A DNA stretch of 23,360 bases, taken from assembly GCA_023229245.1 (NCBI GenBank), contig JALNZU010000043.1:1-23360 (forward strand). The letters run 5' to 3'. Below the pieces are notes generated by a model. It had not been told where the DNA came from and ran no database searches. It saw only the letters and a program-made list of their open reading frames with translations. Origin of the DNA: Bacteroidales bacterium. Lineage in GTDB: Bacteria > Bacteroidota > Bacteroidia > Bacteroidales > F082. Below are positions 1-7,822 of this stretch, piece after piece. A program made the position numbers and the translations under genes. How positions within the stretch are numbered: the first letter of the stretch is position 1; every line of letters begins with the position of its first letter.

Positions 1-4
1 TTAG

Positions 5-58
5 ACAGACAGAACAAAAGTCTGTATAAAAACTTTTTATCCAACAAAAGGATAAAAA
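5..58. other. Two inverted repeats at the window edge
   Basis: Two perfect inverted repeats lie side by side. ACAGAC (5-10) faces GTCTGT (20-25), and TTTTTATCC (34-42) faces GGATAAAAA (50-58) across a 7-nt loop. The second is a 9-bp stem that is weak because it is AT-rich. Neither is followed by a clean T-run on the plus strand. They could be the 3' hairpins of a gene ending just before the window, or part of the control region of the operon that starts at 231. The inverted repeats are visible; the role is a guess. Confidence 0.35.
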
Positions 59-63
59 TAAAT

Positions 64-120
64 AGCATTAAAAATGTCCACTTAAACACATCGTTTAAAA
101 AAAAGCATCAAAAATGTCCA
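64..120. repeat. Pair of 17-bp direct repeats upstream of ABC operon
   Basis: The 17-mer AGCATTAAAAATGTCCA (64-80) recurs at 104-120 with one change (T to C at the sixth base). The offset is exactly 40 bp, close to four helical turns, so both copies would face the same side of the DNA. They flank a separate perfect palindrome at 82-98. This arrangement fits binding sites for a regulator of the operon starting at 231. The TetR-family protein encoded at 4204-4776 is a natural candidate, but that link is inference. Confidence 0.6.
82..98. promoter_or_regulatory. Perfect palindrome between the direct repeats, candidate operator
   Basis: TTAAAC (82-87) and GTTTAA (93-98) form a perfect 6-bp inverted repeat around a 5-bp centre. 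It sits in the middle of the space between the two 17-bp direct repeats. A short palindrome of this size is the type of site bound by dimeric TetR-family repressors. It lies about 80 bp upstream of the only recognisable -7 box (180-187), which is far for simple promoter occlusion. It may act with the flanking repeats or serve a second promoter not recognised here. Confidence 0.4.
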
Positions 121-179
121 TTACTCCAAGATTTTTCTCTAAATAAATAGACGAAATACCTTCGATAAGAATAAAAACG

Positions 180-187
180 TATATTTG
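180..187 (+). promoter_or_regulatory. -7 promoter box of the ABC operon
   Basis: TATATTTG is an exact match to the Bacteroidota -7 consensus TAnnTTTG. No convincing -33 TTG is seen at the usual 19-21 bp spacing. Transcription would start at about 192-195. That lies downstream of the ATG at 189, so translation should begin at the ATG at 231, giving a leader of about 35-40 nt. Confidence 0.55.
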
Positions 188-230
188 CATGCAAAAAGTA
201 TATGATTTCAAATCTTCTAAAACAGGAAAA

Positions 231-926
231 ATGACTGTAAAAGAAAAAATCGTCTGGTTGACGGATATTGTAAAGCAGTTTCCGGTAGGAAATGGTTTCT
301 TCACAGCCCTCAATATGATAAATCTGACCATCGAACAAGGCGAGTTTATGGGATTGGTAGGCCCCAGCGGCTCGGGAAAAACCACGCTGCTGAATATCAT
401 TGGTTCATTGGATACACCAACTAAGGGAGAAGCAATGGTTATGGGGCATTCCGTTTCTGCGCTCACAGCAAAAGAATCGGCCGCGCTGCGCAACAGAAAT
501 ATTGGATTTATTTTTCAGAGCTACAATTTATTGCCGGTTCACACTGTGTATGAAAATGTTGAATTCCCGCTACTCCTTCAAAAAAGATCTGCCGGTGAAA
601 GGAAAAGGGCAGTTATGGATGCTCTTGAATGGGTAGGACTGACAGATAAAGCAAAGTCGCGTCCGGCTCAGCTGTCGGGAGGTGAAAGTCAGCGGGTAGC
701 CATTGCCCGCGCAATGGTCAAACGCCCTGAAATCGTTTTGGCCGATGAACCTTCTGCAAACCTGGATGCAAACAACTCTCATACTATCCTCAAAACAATG
801 CGTCAGTTGAATGAAGAACTGAAAACTACTTTCATTTTTGCCACACACGACGAAAAAGTGATGCAATACCTGAAACGGATCATCACTTTGGATGACGGGA
901 GTATAAGTAATGACGAGATAATTTGA
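231..926 (+). CDS. ABC transporter ATP-binding subunit, LolD/MacB type
   Basis: This is the ATPase that powers the transporter whose two membrane subunits follow. In the 231-residue protein, Walker A (GPSGSGKTT) is at about 44-52, the Q-loop Gln near 96, the signature LSGGESQ at 148-154, Walker B with the catalytic Glu (VLADEP) at 169-174 and the switch His near 206. All catalytic elements are intact. The family (LolD, MacB, FtsE-like) extracts or exports lipoproteins, lipids or peptides rather than importing nutrients. An ATG at 189 is in frame but overlaps the probable promoter; the ATG at 231 follows AGGAAAA and matches the usual family N-terminus. It is the first gene of a six-gene plus-strand operon, 19 bp before the next gene. 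The substrate cannot be told from sequence. Confidence 0.93.
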   Translation: MTVKEKIVWLTDIVKQFPVGNGFFTALNMINLTIEQGEFMGLVGPSGSGKTTLLNIIGSLDTPTKGEAMVMGHSVSALTAKESAALRNRNIGFIFQSYNLLPVHTVYENVEFPLLLQKRSAGERKRAVMDALEWVGLTDKAKSRPAQLSGGESQRVAIARAMVKRPEIVLADEPSANLDANNSHTILKTMRQLNEELKTTFIFATHDEKVMQYLKRIITLDDGSISNDEII

Positions 927-945
927 ACTTTTCAATTCTTGAATT

Positions 946-2118
946 ATGTTATTATTTAAAACGGCAATTAAAAATATATTTGGTGCGGGCAGACGTACAT
1001 GGCTGAATGTGGCTGTACTTTCCTTCACTTTTGTACTTATGACAGCTTTTAACGGATTGATAGACGGATGGATCAATGATGCGTTGACAGGCAGTCGTAC
1101 ATGGGAAACAGGTGCCGGCCAGTTTTGGCACCCGACCTACGACCGTTATGATATGTTTACTTTACCCGATGCTCACGGAAAGATACCGGAAGATTTTGCG
1201 CCTTATCTTGCTGACAAATCCGTTACTCCCGTTCTTGTTATACAGGCGGCAGTTTACGAATCGGGTAATATGCAAAATATTCTGCTCAAAGGAATAGAAC
1301 ATACACAGCAGATTTTAAGTATTCCTTCCAATCATCTTCTTCCTGAAGATGATCTTATTCCGGCTGTTATAGGTGAAAGAATGGCAAACACGCTGCATGC
1401 AAGTCAGGGCGACCATCTCCTTATCCGTTGGAGGGATAAAAACGGTGCTTTTGACGTGCGGGAGATAACGATTGCCTCTATATTCAGTTCAAGTATTGCC
1501 ACGGTGGATGAAGGTCAGATATGGCTGCCGCTTACTAAGCTTCAGGAGATGGCCGGGATGCAAAATGAAGCTACTTATCTGGTGAAATCAGAAAAATGTA
1601 CTATTGCTGAAGATATAAAAGGATGGTCATACAAAGACAACGATTTTCTGCTACAAGATCTTTACACCCTGATGCAAAGCGGTCGAGTGGAGTCCTTTAT
1701 AATATTTGCCATTTTACTCACACTTGCACTATTAGCAGTTTTTGATACACAAATGCTTTCTGTTTTCAGACGGCAAAAAGAAATAGGAACCTATGTCTCA
1801 CTTGGAATGACTCCGCAGCAGGTAACACGGATGTTTACCTTAGAAGGTACCTCATACAGCTTGCTCGGGATTGTAGCAGGTGCCATTTGGGGTTTTCCAT
1901 TTTTGTACTGGTTCAGAAAAACCGGAATAATTTTACCCGAAAGTTATACCGAAATCGGCCTGGGAGTGCATGAAACTATGCTGCCGATATATAATCCCGG
2001 TACAATAATGACAAGTATTGTAATTATTCTGCTGCTTTCAGTATTAATAAGCTGGATTCCTTCGCGAAAAATATCTAAAAGCAATATGGTAGAAGCATTA
2101 AAAGGAAAAATCACTTGA
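946..2118 (+). CDS. ABC transporter permease, FtsX/LolC-like (first of two)
   Basis: This is a membrane subunit of the type VII (MacB/LolCE-like) ABC architecture. One N-terminal transmembrane helix is at about 18-40, followed by a periplasmic domain of some 200 residues and three C-terminal helices at about 247-270, 301-323 and 351-373. The conserved family feature near the third helix is seen in the segment RRQKEIGTYVSLGMTPQQV, the cytoplasmic coupling region of FtsX-domain permeases. Its 390 residues are normal for the family. It sits between the ATPase gene (19 bp upstream) and a second, different permease (27 bp downstream), so the complex is probably a heterodimer like LolC/LolE. Function beyond mechanotransmission across the inner membrane is unknown. 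Confidence 0.9.
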   Translation: MLLFKTAIKNIFGAGRRTWLNVAVLSFTFVLMTAFNGLIDGWINDALTGSRTWETGAGQFWHPTYDRYDMFTLPDAHGKIPEDFAPYLADKSVTPVLVIQAAVYESGNMQNILLKGIEHTQQILSIPSNHLLPEDDLIPAVIGERMANTLHASQGDHLLIRWRDKNGAFDVREITIASIFSSSIATVDEGQIWLPLTKLQEMAGMQNEATYLVKSEKCTIAEDIKGWSYKDNDFLLQDLYTLMQSGRVESFIIFAILLTLALLAVFDTQMLSVFRRQKEIGTYVSLGMTPQQVTRMFTLEGTSYSLLGIVAGAIWGFPFLYWFRKTGIILPESYTEIGLGVHETMLPIYNPGTIMTSIVIILLLSVLISWIPSRKISKSNMVEALKGKIT

Positions 2119-2145
2119 TTTTGAAAATTCTAAAACAATAAAATT

Positions 2146-3417
2146 ATGTTTTCATTTTTGTGGAAAGGAATCATCAGAGACAAAAGCCGGAGCCTGTTAC
2201 CAGTAATTGTTGTGGCTATCGGTGTCTTCTCGGTAATATTTGCCTACGGACTGATAAACGGGATGATGTCGAATATGATTCAGACAACAGCAAATTATCA
2301 AACCGGGCATCTGAAAGTGATGACGCGGGCTTACAACGAAAACCGGGGACAAAAACCAAATGATCTGGCTCTGCTTGGTACGGACACCCTGATATTACAG
2401 TTAAAAGCCGATTTCCCTGATGTAGAATGGACACCAAGGATTTCTTTCGGAGGTCTTTTGGATATCCCAGATGATGATGGAGACACCAAAGCCCAGGGAC
2501 CTGCGGTGGGAACCGCTTATGATTTTTTATCGGGCAACAATAAAGAAGCAGAGCGCATCGGGCTTGAAAAGGCAATAGTTACAGGTGGAATGATTCAACA
2601 TCCGGGAGAGATTATCATCAGTGATGATTTTGCACGGACTCATAATGTATCCCCCGGTGATGAGGTTACTTTTTTCGGTTCCACTATGTACGGAGCTATG
2701 ACTTTTTCAAATTACAGAGTAGCTGGTGTCGTTCGTTTTGGAGTGTCAATGCTTGACAGAGGAGCCGTGATTTTAGATATTGAAGATGCACGCTTATTGC
2801 TTGATATGGAAAATGCTGCCGGCGAAATTTTCGGATATCTTCCGGAAAATCATTACGACACAAAAGAGGCAGAAAAAATAAAAACTGAATTTAATTCACT
2901 ATATGTAAATAATACGGATGATTTTGCACCCTTGATGCTCCGGCTGGAAGAACAGGATCTTATGTTTCAGACCATCGCTCTAATGGATAAAATAATGATA
3001 ATTATGGGTATAATTTTAATAATTGCACTTTCTGTCGTACTCTGGAACACAGGTGTCCTTGGAGGTATTAGACGGTATAATGAGTTTGGTGTAAGGCTTG
3101 CCATGGGAGAAGAGAAAAAACATATTTATCGCACCTTATTGGGTGAGTCGTTGCTGATTGGGTTTATCGGCTCGGTGTTAGGAACCATAACAGGAGTGGC
3201 ACTTACACTTTATCTCCAAAAATACGGCCTCGATTACAGCGGTATAATGGATGATGTAAATATGATGATTGATCCGGTCATTCGCTCCAAAATGACACCC
3301 TCAGTCTTCTATATTGGGTTTATACCCGGAATGATTTCAATGTTAATTGGTTCGGCATTAGCCGGTATTGCGGTGTATAAGCGTAATACAGCTATGCTGT
3401 TTAAAGAATTGGATTGA
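2146..3417 (+). CDS. ABC transporter permease, FtsX/LolE-like (second of two)
   Basis: This second permease has 423 residues and the same layout. An N-terminal helix is at about 17-40, then a large periplasmic domain, then helices at about 283-305, 336-357 and 388-411. The coupling segment GIRRYNEFGVRLAMGEEKKH precedes the third helix and corresponds to the EIG/LG motif of FtsX-domain proteins. It differs clearly from the first permease, so the two are ancient paralogues, not a recent duplication. A LolC/LolE-like heterodimer with the upstream ATPase is the simplest model. The next gene, a LolA-like periplasmic protein, strengthens the comparison with the lipoprotein-sorting system. Confidence 0.9.
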   Translation: MFSFLWKGIIRDKSRSLLPVIVVAIGVFSVIFAYGLINGMMSNMIQTTANYQTGHLKVMTRAYNENRGQKPNDLALLGTDTLILQLKADFPDVEWTPRISFGGLLDIPDDDGDTKAQGPAVGTAYDFLSGNNKEAERIGLEKAIVTGGMIQHPGEIIISDDFARTHNVSPGDEVTFFGSTMYGAMTFSNYRVAGVVRFGVSMLDRGAVILDIEDARLLLDMENAAGEIFGYLPENHYDTKEAEKIKTEFNSLYVNNTDDFAPLMLRLEEQDLMFQTIALMDKIMIIMGIILIIALSVVLWNTGVLGGIRRYNEFGVRLAMGEEKKHIYRTLLGESLLIGFIGSVLGTITGVALTLYLQKYGLDYSGIMDDVNMMIDPVIRSKMTPSVFYIGFIPGMISMLIGSALAGIAVYKRNTAMLFKELD

Positions 3418-3438
3418 ATTAAGGATTTTTAAAAAGAA

Positions 3439-4185
3439 ATGCATGTAGTTATGAAAAAGATTATAGGCCTTTTATGTTTGACATTTTTTGCAGCTTCTAC
3501 GTTTGCTCAGGATGCAGAAGAAATAATCATGAGAGTTGATAATAACCTTTCTGCAAAAAGCAGAATTGTGGAATCGGAGATGACGGTACACGGACGGCGC
3601 AGTAGTCGCACTATATCCTCCAAGAGCTATACTGTTGGGAATGAAAAATCATTTACTGAATATCTTTCTCCGGCACGCGAAAAGGGGACAAAAATGCTAA
3701 AATTAGATAAAGAAATGTGGCTTTATTCGCCTTCAACGGATCGCACCATTATGATTTCGGGGCATATGCTGCGGCAATCGGTGATGGGATCAGACCTTTC
3801 TTATGAAGATATGATGGAAGACCGGAAACTCACCGATATCTATTCTGCTTCTTTGATTGGAGAAGAAACTATAGAAGGGCGCGTATGTTATGTAGTGCAA
3901 CTGACAGCAAAAGTAAATGATGTGGCATATGAAACTCAAAAAATATGGGTAGATACCGGGCGGTTTATTCCGTTGAAACAGGAACTTTATGCGAAAAGCG
4001 GACAACTCCTAAAACGAGTCGTCCTGAGCGACGTAAAGCAGGTCAGCAGCCGGTGGTATCCCATGAAAATGATATACAAAGACGTGCTAAAAGATGGTAA
4101 GGGAACGGAATGGCTCATCACACATATTGAGTTTGACAAACCAATCCAGGATCATATTTTCTCAAAGGCAAGTTTGAAACAATGA
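3439..4185 (+). CDS. Periplasmic LolA-like outer-membrane lipoprotein-sorting protein
   Basis: A signal peptide runs to about residue 23, with a probable cut in FAQ before Gln. The mature part resembles the LolA_like family often annotated as outer membrane lipoprotein-sorting protein. Its hallmark stretch is at about 80-120, with KGTKMLKL, then MWLYSP, then the SGHMLRQSVMGSDLSYEDMM-type segment. Such proteins have a half-barrel fold that can hold acyl chains. It follows two LolC/E-like permeases, which suggests that it receives a hydrophobic cargo from the ABC complex and carries it across the periplasm. The family is inferred from motifs and the cargo is unknown. An in-frame ATG at 3451 gives a more typical MKK start, but the A-rich leader lies before 3439. 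Confidence 0.82.
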   Translation: MHVVMKKIIGLLCLTFFAASTFAQDAEEIIMRVDNNLSAKSRIVESEMTVHGRRSSRTISSKSYTVGNEKSFTEYLSPAREKGTKMLKLDKEMWLYSPSTDRTIMISGHMLRQSVMGSDLSYEDMMEDRKLTDIYSASLIGEETIEGRVCYVVQLTAKVNDVAYETQKIWVDTGRFIPLKQELYAKSGQLLKRVVLSDVKQVSSRWYPMKMIYKDVLKDGKGTEWLITHIEFDKPIQDHIFSKASLKQ

Positions 4186-4203
4186 AAAAATGATATTAAA
4201 AGC

Positions 4204-4776
4204 ATGACAAAAAAGCAAAGAGATATATTTGAAGCAGCAAAAAAGCTTTTTTACAAATTTGGGGTAAAGAAGGTTACGGTGGAAGAGATCTGCGAAGAAG
4301 CCAATGCCAGTAAAATGACTTTTTATAAATATTTCACGAATAAAATGGAACTGGCAAAAGCAGTTATTGATGACTTTTACGAGAGCGGAATAGAAAAACA
4401 TGAAGCGATGATGCAGTCTGATATTCCGGTGGAAGAAAAGTTCAGAAAAACATTTGAATTAAAGATTGAAAATGCACTGACTGTAGAGATGGATTTTGTA
4501 TCAACCTTATTTATTCAGGCCGATGATGAACTTTTAAAACATTTAGAACAATGGACACAGAAAAGAATGGAAATTACGAAAGACTGGTTTGAACAGATGC
4601 AGCAAAACGGATTAGTGATGAAAGAGCTTAATTTTCCAATTTTCATGGTATACACGGAATCATTGCAAAATTTTGTGATGAATGAAGAGACTATGAGTTT
4701 TTTTGGTACTACGGAAAAATTAGTTAGAGCTGTCTCAAGAATCTTTCTATACGGGATTGCAGAGAATAAAAAATAA
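4204..4776 (+). CDS. TetR/AcrR-family transcriptional regulator
   Basis: This 190-residue protein has the standard TetR layout. An N-terminal helix-turn-helix occupies about residues 5-50, with recognition-helix residues in SKMTFYKYFTNKMEL, followed by an all-helical ligand and dimerisation domain. It lies inside the transport operon, 18 bp after the LolA-like gene and 39 bp before the barrel gene. It is therefore probably co-transcribed and likely autoregulates the operon in response to a transported compound. Candidate binding sites are the palindrome and direct repeats at 64-120. The HTH is certain; the target and ligand are inferred or unknown. Confidence 0.92.
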   Translation: MTKKQRDIFEAAKKLFYKFGVKKVTVEEICEEANASKMTFYKYFTNKMELAKAVIDDFYESGIEKHEAMMQSDIPVEEKFRKTFELKIENALTVEMDFVSTLFIQADDELLKHLEQWTQKRMEITKDWFEQMQQNGLVMKELNFPIFMVYTESLQNFVMNEETMSFFGTTEKLVRAVSRIFLYGIAENKK

Positions 4777-4815
4777 TAAAGTATTCATAATTCCAAATGA
4801 AGCTCATAAAATAAT

Positions 4816-6000
4816 ATGTATTCACACAGAATTAATCTAGTTCTTATTCTGATTTTCATTACTTTTTCGCTTTTTGGTCAGGAGTATGGTTTGCACAGTG
4901 ATACACTTCATCTATCTGAAACGGAAAACAAAAAAGAACCGCTACAATTTCGATATAGCGGTCAGCTGTCCGGCTGGGTACAGTTTACCCCTGATATTTC
5001 TACAAAAGGATGGGTGGGAGGACGCTATATTCCGCAGGGAAATTTTGAAATTCCACTGAAAAGAAAGAAGTTAATTGATATGGAAGCATCTGCCAACATC
5101 TTTGCTGATGGTGGAATCCAATCTTTCGATAACATTTCTTTAGACGGGAAAATAAAACCTTACCGGTTATGGAGTCGTTTTTCTTCTGCACAAACGGAAA
5201 TACGACTTGGTCTTCAAAAAATCAATTTCGGCTCGGCGCAGATGTTTCGACCTTTGATGTGGTTCGACAGCATGGATCCGCGTGATCCGCTTCAACTTAC
5301 GGACGGTGTCTGGGGCGGACTGTTCAGGTATTACACACAAAAAAATTATACTTTCTGGCTTTGGACACTATACGGCAACGATAAACGTAAAGGATGGGAA
5401 ATGCTACCTTCATCGAACTCCTTTCCTGAGCTTGGCGGCAGAGCACAAATACCAATTCCAAAAGGCGAAGCTGCTGTTACATATCATTTTCGAAAAGCTG
5501 AGTCGCATATGTCAGGATTAAACACGATATCTGAAAACCGGTTTGGTTTTGATGTACGCTTGGATGTCATAGTGGGGCTATGGGTAGAAAGTTCATGGAC
5601 ACAGCTGAATCAAAATATTGGTGACCTGACCAATCAGCAAATGGTGACTCTCGGTACAGATTACACCTTTGCCATCGGAAACGGATTGAATACCACCTTT
5701 GAACAGTTTTTTTATTCATATAGTGACAAGGGATTTAATGCAGATAATAGCATCAGCTTTTCCGGTCTCAGTCTTTCTTATCCGTTTGCAATCTCAGATA
5801 ATTTCAGTGCGATGATATATTACGACTGGAAAAACAAAAGCTTTTACAATTTCCTGTACTGGCAACGACAACTGAACCATATAACTTTTTATTTGATTGG
5901 ATATTGGAACCCCCGGCAATATTCCATCCCCTCACAATTGGGCTCATCCAACCGGTTTGAAGGAAAAGGACTGCAAATAATGTTGGTATGGTATCATTAA
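4816..6000 (+). CDS. Outer-membrane beta-barrel protein, porin-like
   Basis: A signal peptide ends in SLFGQ at about residue 22, in the common Bacteroidota style with Gln at +1. The remaining ~370 residues alternate polar and aromatic residues as in beta-strands. They include a conserved-looking stretch at about 135-165 with LGLQKINFGSA and DPRDPLQLTDG, reminiscent of alginate-export or phosphate-porin-like barrels. The C-terminus ends in an aromatic-rich strand (LVWYH). As the last gene of the operon, it could be the outer-membrane exit or receptor of the ABC/LolA-like system. A TonB-dependent receptor is excluded by size and the absence of a plug. The barrel prediction is by eye; no specific family is claimed. 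Confidence 0.75.
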   Translation: MYSHRINLVLILIFITFSLFGQEYGLHSDTLHLSETENKKEPLQFRYSGQLSGWVQFTPDISTKGWVGGRYIPQGNFEIPLKRKKLIDMEASANIFADGGIQSFDNISLDGKIKPYRLWSRFSSAQTEIRLGLQKINFGSAQMFRPLMWFDSMDPRDPLQLTDGVWGGLFRYYTQKNYTFWLWTLYGNDKRKGWEMLPSSNSFPELGGRAQIPIPKGEAAVTYHFRKAESHMSGLNTISENRFGFDVRLDVIVGLWVESSWTQLNQNIGDLTNQQMVTLGTDYTFAIGNGLNTTFEQFFYSYSDKGFNADNSISFSGLSLSYPFAISDNFSAMIYYDWKNKSFYNFLYWQRQLNHITFYLIGYWNPRQYSIPSQLGSSNRFEGKGLQIMLVWYH

Positions 6001-6087
6001 CGCAAATGGTACGAGCTTAAGTAAATACGTATAAAAATTTAAAAATGTTTATTAACCTATAATAATCTTGTTTGGCAATACATACTA

Positions 6088-7083
6088 TCATATAATAGCC
6101 TCAACTATTTCATCTAAGCTAAATCCGGCAAAGTAATCGTTGTAATTTATTTTTGAGAGTGTATCGCGAATATCTTCCGGAGAATATTTTACTCCTATCA
6201 GTTTTTCTTCAATTTCTGACAGATTGCTATTGTTTCCAAAGAAAGTACCATAAAACCGGATTTGCCTGATAACTGAATTTTTGATGTCTGCCAATACTTG
6301 AATTTTTCCGGCTTTGAAGCGTGAGTTACGTTCCAGACCAAATTTTGGTGAATATCCATAATTCCAATCCCAGGTACCAAACTTATTGGCACGAAGTGCT
6401 TCAATCTCTTCTAATTCCTTGTTGCTGAATTTGTATTCAACCATTTCAGGAAATTTAGTTTTCATATGTGCCAGCAGCTTATCGGAAAACTCATCAATAG
6501 TAATTTTTTCGGGCAGGTTGGGTAAAATATTGTCCACCACACTGCGAACAGATTTCACACTACTGCTTTGCACAATATCTTTTGGTGGTTCCAATGCGTT
6601 GGAAAGTATAGTCAAGTCGGTATCAAACAAAAGGCATCCGTGATGCATGATCCTGCCTTTGATATATGCCTGTGCGTTACCGCTGATTTTTTTGCCATCT
6701 ATCACCAAATCATTACGCCCGGTAAACTCAGCTTTTACACCAAGATCTGCTAATGTATCAATAACAGGTTGTGAAAATGTTTCAAAATCAAACTCATCAC
6801 CCTTTTCTTCATTGGAAATGATGGTATAATTGAGATTATTATGATCATGATAAACGGCTCCTCCTCCCGATATTCGACGTACCACATGAATACCGTTCTT
6901 TTTTACATACTCTGAATTTATTTCTGAATGAGTGTTCTGGTGTTTACCAATAATAATGGACGGCTCGTTGATCCACAGTATAAAGACCTTGTCGTGATCC
7001 GTAAGGTTTTTGAAGCAGTACTCCTCAAGAGCAATATTATAATCCGGCTTGGTGGATTTATTGACGATATATATCATTTTCAT
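6088..7083 (-). CDS. lplA: Lipoate-protein ligase A
   Basis: This enzyme activates free lipoate with ATP and attaches it to lipoyl domains of 2-oxoacid dehydrogenases or GcvH. The protein has 331 residues, the normal size for LplA with its C-terminal accessory domain. The adenylate and lipoyl-binding motif RRISGGGAVYHD is at about 69-80. The catalytic Lys lies in DGKKISGNAQ at about 129-138, followed by HHGCLLFD at 147-154. The C-terminal domain begins near the FGTWDWNYGYSP segment. No gcvH or dehydrogenase gene is adjacent, so it stands alone. ATGs at 7083 and 7077 are both possible starts. It converges with the transport operon across 87 bp that show no obvious terminator. Confidence 0.93.
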   Translation of the reverse strand: MKMIYIVNKSTKPDYNIALEEYCFKNLTDHDKVFILWINEPSIIIGKHQNTHSEINSEYVKKNGIHVVRRISGGGAVYHDHNNLNYTIISNEEKGDEFDFETFSQPVIDTLADLGVKAEFTGRNDLVIDGKKISGNAQAYIKGRIMHHGCLLFDTDLTILSNALEPPKDIVQSSSVKSVRSVVDNILPNLPEKITIDEFSDKLLAHMKTKFPEMVEYKFSNKELEEIEALRANKFGTWDWNYGYSPKFGLERNSRFKAGKIQVLADIKNSVIRQIRFYGTFFGNNSNLSEIEEKLIGVKYSPEDIRDTLSKINYNDYFAGFSLDEIVEAII

Positions 7084-7446
7084 CTTTTTTATTGACTAAT
7101 AGGGATAACAGCTACAAACGGCAAAATGTTTTGATTAGAAATAAATTTTTGTGATTTGGTCGTTACCAGTTGAAGGTAAACAGTGGATTCAAATTTTTTT
7201 AGGCAGTACTTATAGGTATTAGTTTGATTGGAACTGTCTAACAAGCTGCATCAATAATAAGATTAGTCGGACTTTTAGCTTATCCCAAACATGAGTTGGT
7301 GCAATTAGTTACAGCTTATTCAGACATAACTGATAGCTTTTTTTGAGAGTTATCCAAAAGCTTCTTTCCCATTCATTTTGTATGAAAACCAACATGCTTT
7401 TCCTGTCATGGATGATATAATACTCATCTGTCTTCTATGATATTTT
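7084..7446. other. Gene-free stretch upstream of lplA
   Basis: About 360 bp separate the lplA start from the terminator of the tRNA-Cys transcript. No TAnnTTTG box is found close to lplA on the minus strand, and no RNA gene or strong hairpin is visible. A short open stretch without a start codon runs on the minus strand from 7434 to 7309. It may be chance or a relic. Nothing else can be supported here. Confidence 0.5.
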
Positions 7447-7480
7447 CAAAAAAATCCGATAGCTGTCGTAGCTACCGGAT
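7447..7480 (-). terminator. Rho-independent terminator after tRNA-Cys
   Basis: On the minus strand ATCCGGTAGCT (7480-7470) pairs with AGCTATCGGAT (7464-7454) around a 5-nt loop. This gives an 11-bp stem with one G-U pair, followed directly by TTTTTTTGAAAA. The wobble pairs only in the minus-strand RNA; the plus strand would carry an A-C mismatch there. This fixes the direction. It lies 15 bp beyond the 3' end of the tRNA. Confidence 0.88.
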
Positions 7481-7495
7481 TAATTTTCTTGTCGG

Positions 7496-7566
7496 AGGTC
7501 TCGAGCGGATTCGAACCGCTGTAGGCGGTTTTGCAGACCGCTGCCTAGCCACTCGGCCACGAGACC
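7496..7566 (-). tRNA. tRNA-Cys (anticodon GCA)
   Basis: The minus strand folds into a full cloverleaf. The 7-bp acceptor stem GGTCTCG/CGAGACC is complete. The D arm contains GCCGAGTGGCTAGGC. The anticodon loop CTGCAAA gives GCA. The T arm contains GGTTCGAATCC. The discriminator base is U, as expected for Cys identity. The 71-nt length is normal. The 3' CCA is not encoded (CCG follows the discriminator), so CCA must be added enzymatically. It has its own promoter (7594-7624) and terminator (7447-7480). Confidence 0.97.
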
Positions 7567-7593
7567 CTGATAAGGGTGTGCTTTTTTGGACGG

Positions 7594-7624
7594 CAAAGAT
7601 ACGGCCTTTTCGTTAAAACGACAA
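7594..7624 (-). promoter_or_regulatory. Promoter of tRNA-Cys
   Basis: On the minus strand TTG (7624-7622) is followed after 20 bp by TATCTTTG (7601-7594), matching both boxes and the spacing of the Bacteroidota housekeeping promoter. Transcription would start about 20 nt before the mature tRNA at 7566. The -33 box overlaps the last codons of the upstream CWC gene. Confidence 0.75.
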
Positions 7625-7816
7625 GTGGTCTTCAATGCTTTTTTCTTCGGCTACCGACTGAAGACATGCCGGACATAAACAGCCTTGCCATTGTTGCTGT
7701 ATGTGTTGCAATTTAAATGGCGGTAGCGATATTTCCTCACACCAGCAGCTTTGTGGGTGGTTGCAGACAAACTGTTTTCCGCAGCGTGGACAATATTGCT
7801 TTTTCTCCAAACACAT
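7613..7816 (-). CDS. Small cysteine-rich CWC-type protein
   Basis: A 67-residue protein with seven cysteines arranged as CPRCG near 9-13, then CNHPQSCWC at about 18-26, and CLCPACL near 46-52. This pattern matches the cysteine-rich CWC family, presumed small zinc-binding proteins of unknown role. It starts 6 bp after the folB stop and is the last gene of the gltX-folB transcript. The following tRNA-Cys has its own promoter. Zinc binding is inferred from the CxxC pairs. Confidence 0.82.
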   Translation of the reverse strand: MCLEKKQYCPRCGKQFVCNHPQSCWCEEISLPPFKLQHIQQQWQGCLCPACLQSVAEEKSIEDHLSF

Positions 7817-7822
7817 ATAGGA

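Noticed and set aside
570..1076. 168-residue minus-strand open frame over the ABC ATPase and permease junction
   Set aside because: It lies fully opposite two well-supported genes, has no family features and no promoter; it is an antisense shadow.
7309..7434. Open minus-strand stretch of about 42 codons upstream of lplA, reading on past one stop
   Set aside because: No start codon at its beginning, no recognised family and a length expected by chance; kept only as a weak possibility of a relic.
7496..7816. Cys-rich protein gene next to tRNA-Cys and near cys genes as a functional cysteine cluster
   Set aside because: The tRNA has its own promoter and terminator, and the CWC gene belongs to the gltX-folB transcript; the adjacency looks coincidental.
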